From the NCBI GenBank assembly GCA_963723595.1, contig CAVRRQ010000002.1, forward strand, positions 186,001-250,000: 64,000 nt of DNA. The letters run 5' to 3'. Source of the DNA: RYN-230 sp963723595 (GTDB taxonomy: Bacteria; Actinomycetota; Actinomycetes; Streptosporangiales; Streptosporangiaceae). Below the pieces are notes generated by a model, which saw only the letters and a program-made list of their open reading frames with translations, was not told the DNA's origin and ran no database searches. The translations under genes and the position numbers were made by a program. Below are positions 1 to 7,565 of this stretch, piece after piece (position 1 is the stretch's first letter; each line of letters begins with the position of its first letter).

Positions 1-164
1 CCGCGCGCTGGCCCACCTCGACGATGACCCCGCGGTCGATGGCCACCGCGCCGGAACGGTACATCTCCCGCTCCGGGTTCATGGTGAGCAGCCAGCCGCC
101 CGCGACCACGGTGTCGACCGCTGACCGGCCTGGCGTGATCGGGGCTGTCCACGGTGTCGGCCAT
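1..164 (-). CDS. Amidohydrolase, N-terminal part (cut by window edge, frameshifted)
   Basis: The gene starts at ATG 164-162 behind GGGAGG and runs off the left edge, so only about 54 residues are visible. After a one-base frame change near position 118 the product reads VDTVVAGGWLLTMNP, then an E-R-E-M-Y-R-S-G-A-V-A-I-D stretch. This is the usual first beta-sandwich strand region of TrzA/SAH-deaminase-like metal-dependent amidohydrolases. The metal HxH motif would lie outside the window. It is divergent from tenA and has a GATCTCAGAT site just upstream, so it probably belongs to the same thiamin-pyrimidine regulon, perhaps deaminating or deformylating a pyrimidine. The family is moderately sure, the substrate is not. 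Confidence 0.6.
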   Translation of the reverse strand, partial: MADTVDSPDHARPVSGRHRGRGRLAAHHEPGAGDVPFRRGGHRPRGHRRGGPAR

Positions 165-174
165 CGTGCCTCCC

Positions 175-195
175 AGATCAGATCTCAGATCTGAG
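175..195. promoter_or_regulatory. Putative GntR operator, site 1 (palindrome CTCAGATCTGAG)
   Basis: CTCAGATCTGAG at 184-195 is a perfect 12-bp palindrome inside the repeat AGATC-AGATCTC-AGATCTGAG. It contains GATCTCAGAT (181-190), found again upstream of the gntR gene and of the ABC importer. It lies 11 bp upstream of the amidohydrolase start and between it and tenA, so it could control both divergent units. Binding by the GntR protein encoded at 2621-3307 is inference. Confidence 0.6.
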
Positions 196-369
196 GCTAG
201 GATCGGGAGCCTGGCAGGTCAATGCTGCGCGACGTAACCATCATGGTTCGCCATCCCGGCGGGCCGCGACGGATGTGGCCAAAGCTGGCGCAAGCCTTGA
301 GCTAGGCCAGACGTACCAGAGTCTGATATCTCATGTCTCGGCCGCATTGGCCGGGTGAGGAGCCGCCTG

Positions 370-1055
370 ATGAGCACCCCGGCCTCGGCGGTACTGCGCG
401 AGCGCGGCGCGGCCAGCTGGGCGGCGGCGGTCAGCCATCCGATGGTGGCCGAGATCGGCGCGGGCTCGCTGCCGCACGAGACGTTCCGCTACTACTTCGA
501 GCAGAACGTGCTGTACCTGGAGGACTACGCCCGGGCCATCGCGCTGATCATCGGGCGGGCCCCGGACCTGCCCGCCATCACGGTGCTGACCAGGTTCCTC
601 GGCCAGATCGTGGACACCGAGCTGCCCGCCAACCACGCGTTCCTGGCCCGGCTGGGCGGCCGGTCGCGCCCGGCGGCCCGGGCCGCGCCGATCCCGCGGC
701 CGCGATGGCGCCGGTCACCTACGCCTACACCCGGCACCTGCTCGACACGGCCGGGCGGCATGACCTGCCCGCCGGGCTCGCGGCGGTGCTGCCGTGCCAG
801 TGGAGCTACGGCGAGCTCGCGACCCGGCTGGCCACGTCCATGCCCGCCGACCCCGTGTACGCCGACTGGATCGGCATGTTCGCCGGGGACGGCTACGACG
901 AGCTGGTGCAGGCCAGCACGTCCCTGCTCGACCAGCACGCCGACGTGGCCGACGAGGCCCTGATGACGTCCCTGGCCGCGGTGTTCGACCGCTCCACCCG
1001 CTACGAGCTGGCCTTCTGGGACATGGCCTACTCCCGCGGCCAGCTCCCCGCCTAG
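370..1055 (+). CDS. tenA: TenA/thiaminase II-like aminopyrimidine aminohydrolase
   Basis: TenA hydrolyses aminopyrimidines derived from degraded thiamin to HMP (or cleaves thiamin) in the cytoplasm. The start at ATG 370 follows GTGAGGAG with 8-base spacing. The N-terminal helices (FRYYFEQNVLYLEDYARA) are followed by a frame change between about 655 and 705. The other frame then gives LPCQWSYGELA, which contains the catalytic-type cysteine of the TenA_C class, and the C-terminal FWDMAY motif with stop 1055. Total length, about 228 residues, is normal for TenA. It converges on the GMC oxidoreductase gene. The neighbouring THI5-like importer supports a pyrimidine-salvage role. The frameshift is probably a sequencing indel. 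Confidence 0.85.
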
Positions 1056-2520
1056 CCCGCGGGGGCGCTGGCCGGGGCGCAGGAGGAGCTGGGCGGCGCG
1101 GTGGCCGATCATCATCGACGTGAGGTTGGTATTGGCCCGCGGGATGACCGGCAGGATCGACGAGTCCGCCACGGACAGCCCCGAGACGCCGAGCACGTCC
1201 AGCCCGGGGCCGACCACGCTGCCGGGGTCGGACGGGTCGCCCATCCGGCAGGTCCCGCAGTGGTGGTTGTACGTCCCGGCCACCCGCCGCGCCGCCCCCG
1301 CCAGGTCATCCGCCCGCCACCACGGGTCGTCCGGCAGCCGGACCAGGCCGCTGCGCGGCCAGCTCGTCGATCGAGGTCCGCGGTGGTGGTGACGATCTCC
1401 GCCATCCGCGCCGCGTCCTGCTCGTCCGCCAGGTGGCGGACCCGGACCTCGGCCCCGCCGTCCGGGGCCAGGGTGACCTGGCCCCGGCTGAGCGGCGTCA
1501 TCAGCGCCGCGGTGAACGAGACCTGGGTGGCCGGCACGGACGGGGCGTACGGCCGCGTCTGCCAGGGGAAGATCTCGGCCTCGACGTGGTCCCCGGGCAG
1601 CTCGTAGCGCAGCAGCGCGCCACTCACCGGCCGGGCCTCGATCGCGGCCACGTCGGTCACGTCCACGTCCAGCAGGCACCACGGGTGGTCCTGGAGGTTC
1701 GCGCCCACCCCGTCCCGGGGCGAGACCAGCCCGATGCCCGCCCGCCGCAGCATCGCCTCCGGGCCGATGCCGGAGTTCATGAGCAGCAACGAAGACCCGA
1801 ACGCGCCCGGCGCACACCACCACGCGACCGGCGTAGAGGCGCTGCTGTCCCTCCGGGCCGAGAACCTCGGCCCCCACGCACCGGGTCCCGTCGAAGAGAA
1901 GCCTGCTGGCCTCGGGTCCCGGCGCGCACGTCCACGGCCGGGCGGATGAGCGGGAGGACGCCGGCGTGGGTGCCCCACCGGCCCTCGCCCCGCCGGTTAG
2001 TCGGCCACACCCCGATGCCGAGGGCGCCCGGCGCATTGTGGTCCGCGGCGGCCGGGTAGCCACGCTGGGCGCACAGCTCCATGAGCGCCTCGTCGAGCGG
2101 CCCGGGGGCCAGCCGGGTGACCGGGATGGGACCGTCCGCCCCGTGGTAGCCGGCGTCGGCGAACTGCTGGTCGGACTCGATGGCCCGGAAGCCGTCCAGG
2201 CAGTCCCGCCAGGACCAGCCGGGCACGTCCCACCCGTCGAAATCCCACGGCTGGCCGCGCAGGGCCGCGGCCGAGTTGACCGTGGATCCGCCCCCGGTGC
2301 CACGGCCCTGGGGCAGGTCCAGCCCGGTGTCCGCGTCGGCGTAGTGGTAGTAGCACTCGTCGGGCAGCAGGTAGTCGTAGAGCATCCAGCGCGGTGGCGG
2401 GGTGCCCGGGTCCGGCCCGGCCTCGACCACGGTGACCGAGGCCGAGTCCTTCAGCCCGAGGGCGCAGAACAGGCCGGCCGCACCGGCCCCGATGATGAGG
2501 ACATCCGGGTGGGTGCTCAC
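1052..2520 (-). CDS. GMC-family FAD oxidoreductase (frameshifted)
   Basis: This is a glucose-methanol-choline family flavoenzyme of about 490 residues. GTG 2520 (after GGGGGAAGC) begins a Rossmann motif DVLIIGAGAAG. The segments GRGTGGGSTVNSAAALRG and DFDGWDVPGWSW follow. After frame changes near 1930 and 1790 come IGPEAMLRRAGI and GANLQDHPW. A further change near 1370 gives the C-terminal HHCGTCRMG and the ADSSILPVIPRANTN region. No stop follows in that frame before tenA antisense; TAG at 1054-1052 in another frame is the likely end. The gene is 100 bp downstream of gntR on the same strand. Its substrate is unknown: a thiamin-alcohol or pyrimidine-alcohol dehydrogenase would suit the neighbours, but the DFDGW..PGWSW segment also resembles mycofactocin-linked MftG. 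Confidence 0.75.
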
Positions 2521-2620
2521 AGCGCTTCCCCCGATGTTCGCGCCGTCCGGCAAGACGGACCCCACTGGCCACTCGGCCGGGCCTGACGGCCCGCCCTCGC
2601 GAGCCGGTACCGGACGGCGC

Positions 2621-3307
2621 TCACGGGCGGGCCGCGACCGAGTCCGGGTCCAGGTTGGCCAGCTGGTCGGCCATGACCGAGAGGATGTGCTGGCGCATCA
2701 GGGTCTCGGCCCGCTGCCCGTCCCGCTGGACGATGGCCTCGTAGATGCCCTGGTGCTCCCGCACCGACGTGCCCATCCGGCCCGGGATGGCCACGGTCAG
2801 GCGGCCGATCCGGATCACGTGATCGCGGATGTTGTTCAGCATCGCGGTGATCCTGCTGTTCTTCGACTGGGCGTAGAGGACCACGTCGAACTCGTCCAGC
2901 AGCGCCGCGAGCCGGTCGGGATCACCGGCCTCGAGAGCCTTCGCGCTGTCCCGGACGATGCGGGACAGCGCGGCCAGGTCCTCAGTCGCGATGTTCAGCG
3001 CGGCCTCCCGCGCGCACAGTCCCTCCAGCAGTTCCCGTACTTCGTAGATCTCGCGCAGGTCCTGGCGGCTGTACCCCGCGACGACCGCGCTGCGGTAGGG
3101 CGCGATCTCGACGAAGCCGTCCTTCTCCAGCCGCACGAACGCCTCGCGGAGCGGGGTCTTGCTCACCCCGAACCGGGCGGCCAGCTCGGCCTCGCGGAGC
3201 AGGTATCCCGGCGGCAGCCTGGCGGACACGATCTCCTGCCGGAGCTTCAGGTACACCGAGTCCTTGAGCTGGCGATGCTCGACACCATCGACGGGCGCGC
3301 TGGTCAT
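2621..3307 (-). CDS. GntR-family transcriptional regulator (FadR/FCD type)
   Basis: This is an intact 228-residue repressor-type protein. The N-terminal winged helix contains AARFGVSKTPLREAFVRLEKDG and is followed by an all-helical FCD ligand-binding domain (EIYEVRELLEGLCAREA; C-terminal VREHQGIYEAI), whose His and Asp/Glu residues often bind a metal and a carboxylate effector. I chose ATG 3307 because GGAGG lies 5 bases upstream. An upstream ATG at 3319 in frame is also possible. It sits between the thiXYZ-like importer and the GMC gene on one strand. The GATCTCAGAT motif lies 78-87 bp upstream and recurs at two other promoters of the locus, suggesting autoregulation and local control. Its effector is unknown. 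Confidence 0.85.
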   Translation of the reverse strand: MTSAPVDGVEHRQLKDSVYLKLRQEIVSARLPPGYLLREAELAARFGVSKTPLREAFVRLEKDGFVEIAPYRSAVVAGYSRQDLREIYEVRELLEGLCAREAALNIATEDLAALSRIVRDSAKALEAGDPDRLAALLDEFDVVLYAQSKNSRITAMLNNIRDHVIRIGRLTVAIPGRMGTSVREHQGIYEAIVQRDGQRAETLMRQHILSVMADQLANLDPDSVAARP

Positions 3308-3329
3308 AACCGCCTCCATGGCGGGACGC

Positions 3330-3360
3330 CGCCGCCCGGTGGGGTTGCCACCGGGCGGCG
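3330..3360. terminator. Strong hairpin between thiY and gntR
   Basis: A perfect 13-bp stem, CGCCGCCCGGTGG (3330-3342) with its complement (3348-3360), encloses a 5-base loop GGTTG. It lies downstream of the thiY stop and the site-2 operator and 23 bp upstream of the gntR start. No T-run follows, so it may be a rho-independent-like terminator of the actinobacterial kind, or a leader hairpin of gntR. Confidence 0.5.
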
Positions 3361-3378
3361 AGGTCCGCACTACTAACG

Positions 3379-3397
3379 ATCTAAGATCTCAGATTCT
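3379..3397. promoter_or_regulatory. Putative GntR operator, site 2
   Basis: ATCTAAGATCTCAGATTCT contains GATCTCAGAT (3385-3394), identical to sites 1 and 3, plus an overlapping near-repeat ATCTAAGAT. It is in the 100-bp gap between the thiY stop and the gntR start, where a gntR promoter is expected. Confidence 0.55.
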
Positions 3398-3406
3398 ATC
3401 CCACCC

Positions 3407-4485
3407 TCACGGCCTGACCCAGGCCGTTTTCCGGGTCAGCTCTTCGGCAGCAGTCGAGGTGTTCACCACCGAGGACGCCTGGACCGGCTTGGTGATCAGC
3501 CCGTCGCTCTTCATCCAGTTGGCGAAGCTCTGCCACTGGCTCACGCTCATCGTCCCGAACCCGGCCGGGTTCTTCAGCAGCGGCGCGGTCGCGTAGACCA
3601 TCTTCTTGAGCAGGGCCGGGCTGTAGCCCTTGGCCACCGGGGACAGCGCGGCCAGCGCGGCGGCCGGGCTGGCTTCCGCGGCCGCGGCCCCCTGGCCCAG
3701 GCCGGCCAGGAACTCGCGCACCATCGTGCGGTAGGCGGCGTCGCTGGCCAGCTTGGACTTGTTAGCGATGATGACCAGCTCGTCGTAGTTGGGCACGCCC
3801 TGGGTGTCCACCGGGTAGACCTTGGGCTTCAGCCCGAGCGACGCGAGCTGGATGGCCTCGACGTTCCGGTAGCCGCTGATGATCGCGGACACCTTGTTGG
3901 ACACCATGGCCGGGACCAGGCCCTCGTTGACGGTGACCAGCTTGATCTGGTTCAGCGACACGTTGTACTTCTTCAGCACCGCCTTGAGCATCTGCGCCGA
4001 GACCGGGTCCCCGTCGGTGCCGACCGTCTTGCCGGACAGCCCGGCCGGGCCGCTGACCCCGCTCTTACCCGAGATGATCAGCGAGTTCAGCGAGGTCGGG
4101 ATCATCGCGGCGACCGCAGCGACGTTCAGGCCGTGCAGTAGCGGCCGTGATCGTCTCGGGCTCGTAGGAGATGGCCAGCGGCACCTGGCCCAGGCTGACC
4201 AGCTTCAGCGCGTCCGTGCTGTTGGACGGCGACTGGAAGGTCACGTTCAGGTGGTGCTTGGTGAAGTCGCCGTCCTTCTGGGCCAGGTACAGCGCGATGT
4301 GATCGGGGTTCGGGAACCAGTCCAGCAGCACAGTGGTATTGGTCGTGGCCTGGCCGCCACTGCTGCTGGAGCTGGGCGAAGCAGACGACGGACCGCACGC
4401 CGCGACGGCCGACATCACAGCCGCGGCCCCGATGATCAGCTGCACCGCGCCTGCGGCCTCTCCGCACTGCGGTCATGGAAGTCAC
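3407..4485 (-). CDS. thiY: THI5/NMT1-like pyrimidine-binding lipoprotein of ABC importer (ThiY-like)
   Basis: This is the extracytoplasmic substrate-binding protein for an aminopyrimidine precursor. The N terminus has a charged start, a hydrophobic stretch QLIIGAAAVMSAVAAC and a lipobox cysteine followed by a Ser/Gly linker. The mature domain opens with VLLDWFPNPDHIALYLAQKDG, the hallmark of THI5/ThiY proteins. The C-terminal half (GKTVGTDGDPVSAQML, then VSAIISGYRNVEA) is in another frame, so there is a frame change near 4105-4140 and another near 4450. GTG 4485-4483 overlaps the permease stop as GTGA, indicating translational coupling. The family is clear. The ligand (formylaminopyrimidine or HMP) is inferred from known ThiY and the adjacent tenA. 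Confidence 0.85.
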
Positions 4486-5312
4486 CGTTTCCCTTCTCGT
4501 GCCCATGGGCAGATGATCCGCTCGGCTACCGAGACGGCGATGAACAGCAGGATGGCCTCAGCGGTGAGGATGAAGATCGCGGCGAAGACCAGGGCGGTCT
4601 CCAGCTGCGGAATGGCCTGGATCATCACGTAGCCCAGGCCGTTCTGCGAGCCGGCGTACTCGCCGAACACCGCGCCGATCGGAGCGTACGTGGCTGCGAT
4701 CCGCAGCCCGGAGAAGATCGAGGGCAGCGCGGCGGGCGCTTCCACCCGGCGCAGCGTGGCCCAGCGGCTGCCGTCCAGGGTGCGCATGACCCGCAGCAGC
4801 TCGGGGTCCACCGAGGCCAGGCCGTCGATGGTGTTCACCACGATGGGGAAGAAGCAGATCAGGGTGACCACGATCAGCTTCGGGGTGATGGTGTAGCCGA
4901 AGATGATGGCCAGCACCGGCGCGATCACCACGACCGGGACGGCCTGCGATCCGATCAGCAGGGGGTAGACGGCGTTGCGGACCACCCGCGAGCTGTGCAG
5001 CGCGAACGCGATCACCAGCGCGATCACGATCGACAGCAGGAAGCCCAGCAGGACTTCCTCGGTCGTCACCCAGGTCGCACTGGCCAGCGTGCCGGACCAG
5101 TCGGAGACCCCGGTGGACCAGATGCTGTCCAGGGAGGGCAGCACGTAGTCGGGGACGCCGAACCAGTGGCTGACGGCCTCCCAGATCAGGCCGATCGCGA
5201 TCAGGATGCCGGCCGCGGGCAGCGCCCGGCGGATGACCTGCGGACGTGCGCCCCGACTTCTCCGGGGCCGTCGACGGCCGGTTCGTCCGGGCCGGGTGAC
5301 GGTGGTGCTCAC
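4482..5312 (-). CDS. thiX: ABC transporter permease for pyrimidine precursor (ThiX-like)
   Basis: This intact inner-membrane permease of about 276 residues has a basic, Arg-rich N terminus and roughly six hydrophobic segments. The EAA loop is near residues 190-210 (DPELLRVMRTLDGSRWATLRRVEAPAALP), which contacts the ATPase; the family is that of SsuC/TauC/ThiX importers. GTG 5312-5310 overlaps the ATPase stop TGA, and its own stop overlaps the thiY GTG. The order is therefore ATPase-permease-binding protein, with GTGA coupling at both joints. Substrate assignment rests on the ThiY-like partner. Confidence 0.85.
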   Translation of the reverse strand: MSTTVTRPGRTGRRRPRRSRGARPQVIRRALPAAGILIAIGLIWEAVSHWFGVPDYVLPSLDSIWSTGVSDWSGTLASATWVTTEEVLLGFLLSIVIALVIAFALHSSRVVRNAVYPLLIGSQAVPVVVIAPVLAIIFGYTITPKLIVVTLICFFPIVVNTIDGLASVDPELLRVMRTLDGSRWATLRRVEAPAALPSIFSGLRIAATYAPIGAVFGEYAGSQNGLGYVMIQAIPQLETALVFAAIFILTAEAILLFIAVSVAERIICPWAREGKR

Positions 5313-6223
5313 GTGACCGCCTCGAGCAGGGACAGGATCTCGTCCCGCAGCTCGGTGAACTCCGGGTGCCGGATCAGCTCGCGGCGGCTGCCCGCGTGCG
5401 GCAAGTGCACATCGAACTGGGCGACGTATCCGGCCCGGCCGGGCGGACATGACCACGACCCGCTCGCCGATCAGCAGGGCCTCCTCCACGTCGTGGGTGA
5501 CCAGCACCGTCGTCCTCGGCTCGGCGTCCAGCGCGGTGCGCAGCCATTCCTGCAGGTCGGCCCGGGTAATCGAGTCCAGGGCGCCGAACGGCTCGTCGAG
5601 GAGCAGGACCTCCTTGCCCGCCACCAGGGTGCGCAGGAACGAGACCCGCTGCCGCATGCCGCCGGACAGCTGGTGCGGCAGCTTCTCCTCGAACCCGGCC
5701 AGCCCGAACCGCTCGACCAGGTGACCCGACCCGCTGGCGGGCGGTGCGCCGCCGGACACCCTGGTTCTCCAGGGCCAGCGCGGCGTTGCCGAGCACGTCG
5801 CGCCAGGGCAGCAGCAGGTCCCGCTGCGGCATCCAGGCGCAGCGGCGCAGCCGCTCGGCCGAGGTGGTGGCGCCGAGCACGTCGATCGTGCCCTCGTTGG
5901 GCTCATCCAGACCGCAGATCAGCGCGAGCAGGGTAGATTTCCCGCAGCCGCTCGGCCCGACGATGGACAGGCGGCTGTGCAGCGGGACCTCCAGATCCAC
6001 CCCGGACACCGCGACCAGCTGCCCGAACACCCGGGCCACGCCGGACAGCCGCAGGCCGGTGCCGCTGGCCACGGGAGCAGCCGGGGCGGCGCCTGCGGGG
6101 CCGGTGTCCCCGGCGCCTGGCGCGCCCGGGCCGGGGACGCGGCCAGGGCCGGACGCGCCCGTGTACGCGTCCGTCCTGCAGGGGGACACCCTTGGCTGCG
6201 GGCGCACCACTCGTACCGGCCAT
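5309..6223 (-). CDS. thiZ: ABC transporter ATPase (ThiZ-like), frameshifted
   Basis: This is the nucleotide-binding subunit of the pyrimidine importer. Walker A is GPSGCGKST, the Q-loop region MPQRDLLLPW, the signature LSGGMRQRVSFLRTL, Walker B VLLLDEPFGALD and the switch histidine is in LVTHDVEEAL. Frame changes occur near 5740 and 5445. Across the second one the C terminus reads VAQFDVHLPHAGSR and ends in LLEAVT-stop, where TGA overlaps the permease GTG. ATG 6223 after GGGAG is my start choice; it needs a frame change in the Ala/Pro/Gly-rich leader, so GTG 6210 is an alternative. A GATCTCAGAT site lies 27 bp upstream. Confidence 0.8.
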
Positions 6224-6249
6224 CGACTCCCCGATCGGCAGGGAAATAG

Positions 6250-6263
6250 GATCTCAGATCTCG
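6250..6263. promoter_or_regulatory. Putative GntR operator, site 3
   Basis: GATCTCAGAT (6250-6259) within GGATCTCAGATCTCG lies just upstream of the ABC importer operon. It is identical to sites 1 and 2 and in the same orientation relative to the downstream minus-strand gene. Confidence 0.55.
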
Positions 6264-6362
6264 TTTCAACAGTGAACCACTCCTGGCCCGGTCACGCGAG
6301 CTTCCGACATGGAACCGTTACGTCCGCAATGTGCTGTTAACGGGCCAGGCCCCGTCCGGTCA

Positions 6363-6431
6363 TGACAAGCGTGCTTGACATCACCGCCGGGGGCGGGTCA
6401 TCCTGGGTACGTGACAAGCAGACTTTACATC
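6363..6431. promoter_or_regulatory. Direct repeats upstream of XRE regulator
   Basis: Two 20-bp copies, beginning TGACAAGC and ending ACATC (6363-6382 and 6412-6431), match at 16 of 20 positions and are 49 bp apart. The first copy contains the inverted repeat CAAGC-GT-GCTTG and a TTGACA box (6375-6380). They lie 26-94 bp upstream of the XRE gene, suiting autoregulation. Confidence 0.45.
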
Positions 6432-6456
6432 GGGCCGGCCGCGCCGGGCCGCCGCG

Positions 6457-6656
6457 ATGAGGAACGACGTGCGCGAGACGCCGCACCGCCAAGGGACTCG
6501 CCCAGGCGGAGCTGGCCCGCGAGCTGGCCGTCTCACGGCAGACGATCAACTCCATCGAGACCGGGCGCTACACCCCGTCTCTTCCCCTGGCCATCGCCAT
6601 CGCCCGCTTCTTCGGGAGCAGCCGTCGAGGAGATCTTCCATGCAGATCACGACTAA
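6457..6656 (+). CDS. Small XRE/Cro-type HTH regulator (YozG-like), frameshifted
   Basis: Correcting a one-base insertion near 6480 and another near 6620 gives about 66 residues: MRNDVRE, RTAKGLAQAELARELAVSRQ, TINSIETGRYTPSLPLAIAI, ARFFGSS and VEEIFHADHD. This is the compact helix-turn-helix seen in YozG/YgzD proteins, where SRQTINSIE is the recognition helix region. The stop TAA 6654-6656 lies 14 bases past the start of the next gene, a membrane protein. Such XRE-membrane protein pairs are common and the regulator usually represses its own operon. The two frame changes could be assembly errors. The family is clear, the target is not. Confidence 0.7.
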
Positions 6657-7034
6657 GACCAGCCGCGCGTACTGGGTCACGCCCGCCACCGGGGTGGCCA
6701 TCGGACTCGTCTACCTCATCGCGTTCTCCATCGGCGGGCAGCCGGGTTACGGGCTGATCGGCCTGGGCGTCATGGTCGCCTTCAGCGCGGCGATCGCGCT
6801 GGCCGGGCGGCGCAGCGAGACGGTCCGGGGCATCCTCGACCACCGCGACGAGCGGCTGGCCGGAATCGACCTGCGGGCCACGGCCGTGACCGCGGTGGTC
6901 ATGATCCGGCCGTTCTGGCCGGCTTCGTGATCGAGGTGGCGCGAGGCCAGGACGGCATGTCTTTCGCCCTCATCGGCGCGGTCGGCGGGGTGGCCTACCT
7001 GGGCGCCGTCGGCTACTTCCGGGTCCGCGGCTGA
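6640..7034 (+). CDS. Small membrane protein paired with XRE regulator
   Basis: ATG 6640 overlaps the XRE gene. The product, about 130 residues, has hydrophobic segments at roughly residues 15-30 (GVAIGLVYLIAFSIGG) and 35-55 (GLIGLGVMVAFSAAIALAG), then a polar RRSETVRGILDHRDERL loop. After a frame change near 6910 it continues FVIEVARGQDGMSFALIGAVGGVAYLGAVGYF to TGA 7032-7034. It therefore has four predicted membrane helices and an Asp/Arg-rich loop, as in the DUF2178/DUF3796-like partners of YozG regulators. Its function is not known. The coupling with the upstream HTH suggests it is the regulated partner. Confidence 0.6.
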
Positions 7035-7047
7035 GGCCCCCGTCCGG

Positions 7048-7344
7048 TCAGCGGCGGCGCAGCCACTTGTCGGCCAGCGCGGGGGGCGCGGCGAGGTAAT
7101 TGTCGGCCGTCGCGAGCACGACCTCGTCGCGCCGGCCCTTGAGAGTCCGGCCGACGATCTCTTCCGACTCGCCGCGGGAGTACACGTCCGCGGTGTCCAC
7201 GAAGTTGATCCCGGCGTCCAGCGCCGCGTGGATCATGCGGACCGATTCGTCATGGTCGGTGTGGCCCATGGCCCCGAACATCATCGCGCCGAGCGCGAAT
7301 TCGCTGACCGACATGCCCGTACCGCCGAGGATCCTGCGCTTCAT
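7048..7344 (-). pseudogene. Aldo/keto reductase remnant with internal deletion
   Basis: The 98-residue ORF starts at ATG 7344 with GGGAGG upstream. Residues 1-79 are a normal AKR N terminus: LGGTGMSVSEFALGAMMFG, then AGINFVDTADVYSRGESEEIVG with the catalytic Asp and Tyr, then DEVVLAT. The next residues (ADNYLAAPPALADKWLRRR) look like the usual C-terminal tail of an actinobacterial AKR. About 230 residues, including the catalytic Lys and His strands and the NADPH site, are missing, in frame. It is therefore non-catalytic as written. It could be a genuine deletion or a collapsed assembly. Confidence 0.7.
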
Positions 7345-7365
7345 GGCTCCATCCTCCCTGTACCC

Positions 7366-7390
7366 GGGAGCACCACCGGCTGGTGCTCCC
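7366..7390. promoter_or_regulatory. Perfect dyad between aldo/keto reductase remnant and enoyl-CoA hydratase genes
   Basis: GGGAGCACCA (7366-7375), spacer CCGGC and TGGTGCTCCC (7381-7390) form a perfect 10-bp inverted repeat in the divergent gap, 22 bp upstream of the minus-strand ATG. Its placement fits an operator. No regulator is adjacent. Confidence 0.5.
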
Positions 7391-7565
7391 TTTCCTGGTC
7401 CCAGTCAATCGCCAGCCAGGACTGTTCCCAGGCACGAGGCGGGCCCAGCCTGACCCAGCCGATACGTCACCGAAAGTCTGTGCCAGAGCACTTGGCGCCT
7501 GCCGCCTGGGCCCTCTGGGCGGCCCGCCTGCGGCGGACGTAGGCTGCGGTCAGGAGGCGATGGCC

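Noticed and set aside
164..370. TPP riboswitch upstream of tenA
   Set aside because: I looked for the CTGAGA and ACCTGATCTGGATAATGCCAG-type core by eye and did not find it; a covariance search would be decisive.
525..2303. Long minus-strand reading frame that joins the GMC C terminus to antisense of tenA
   Set aside because: The part past about 1050 is antisense of a clear TenA protein and has no homology-like composition; the frame stays open because of high G+C.
3879..5936. Long plus-strand frame of 685 codons over the ABC importer genes
   Set aside because: It is antisense to the ThiY, ThiX and ThiZ-like genes, is rich in Arg/Gly/His/Asp and shows no domain; shadow of high G+C coding DNA.
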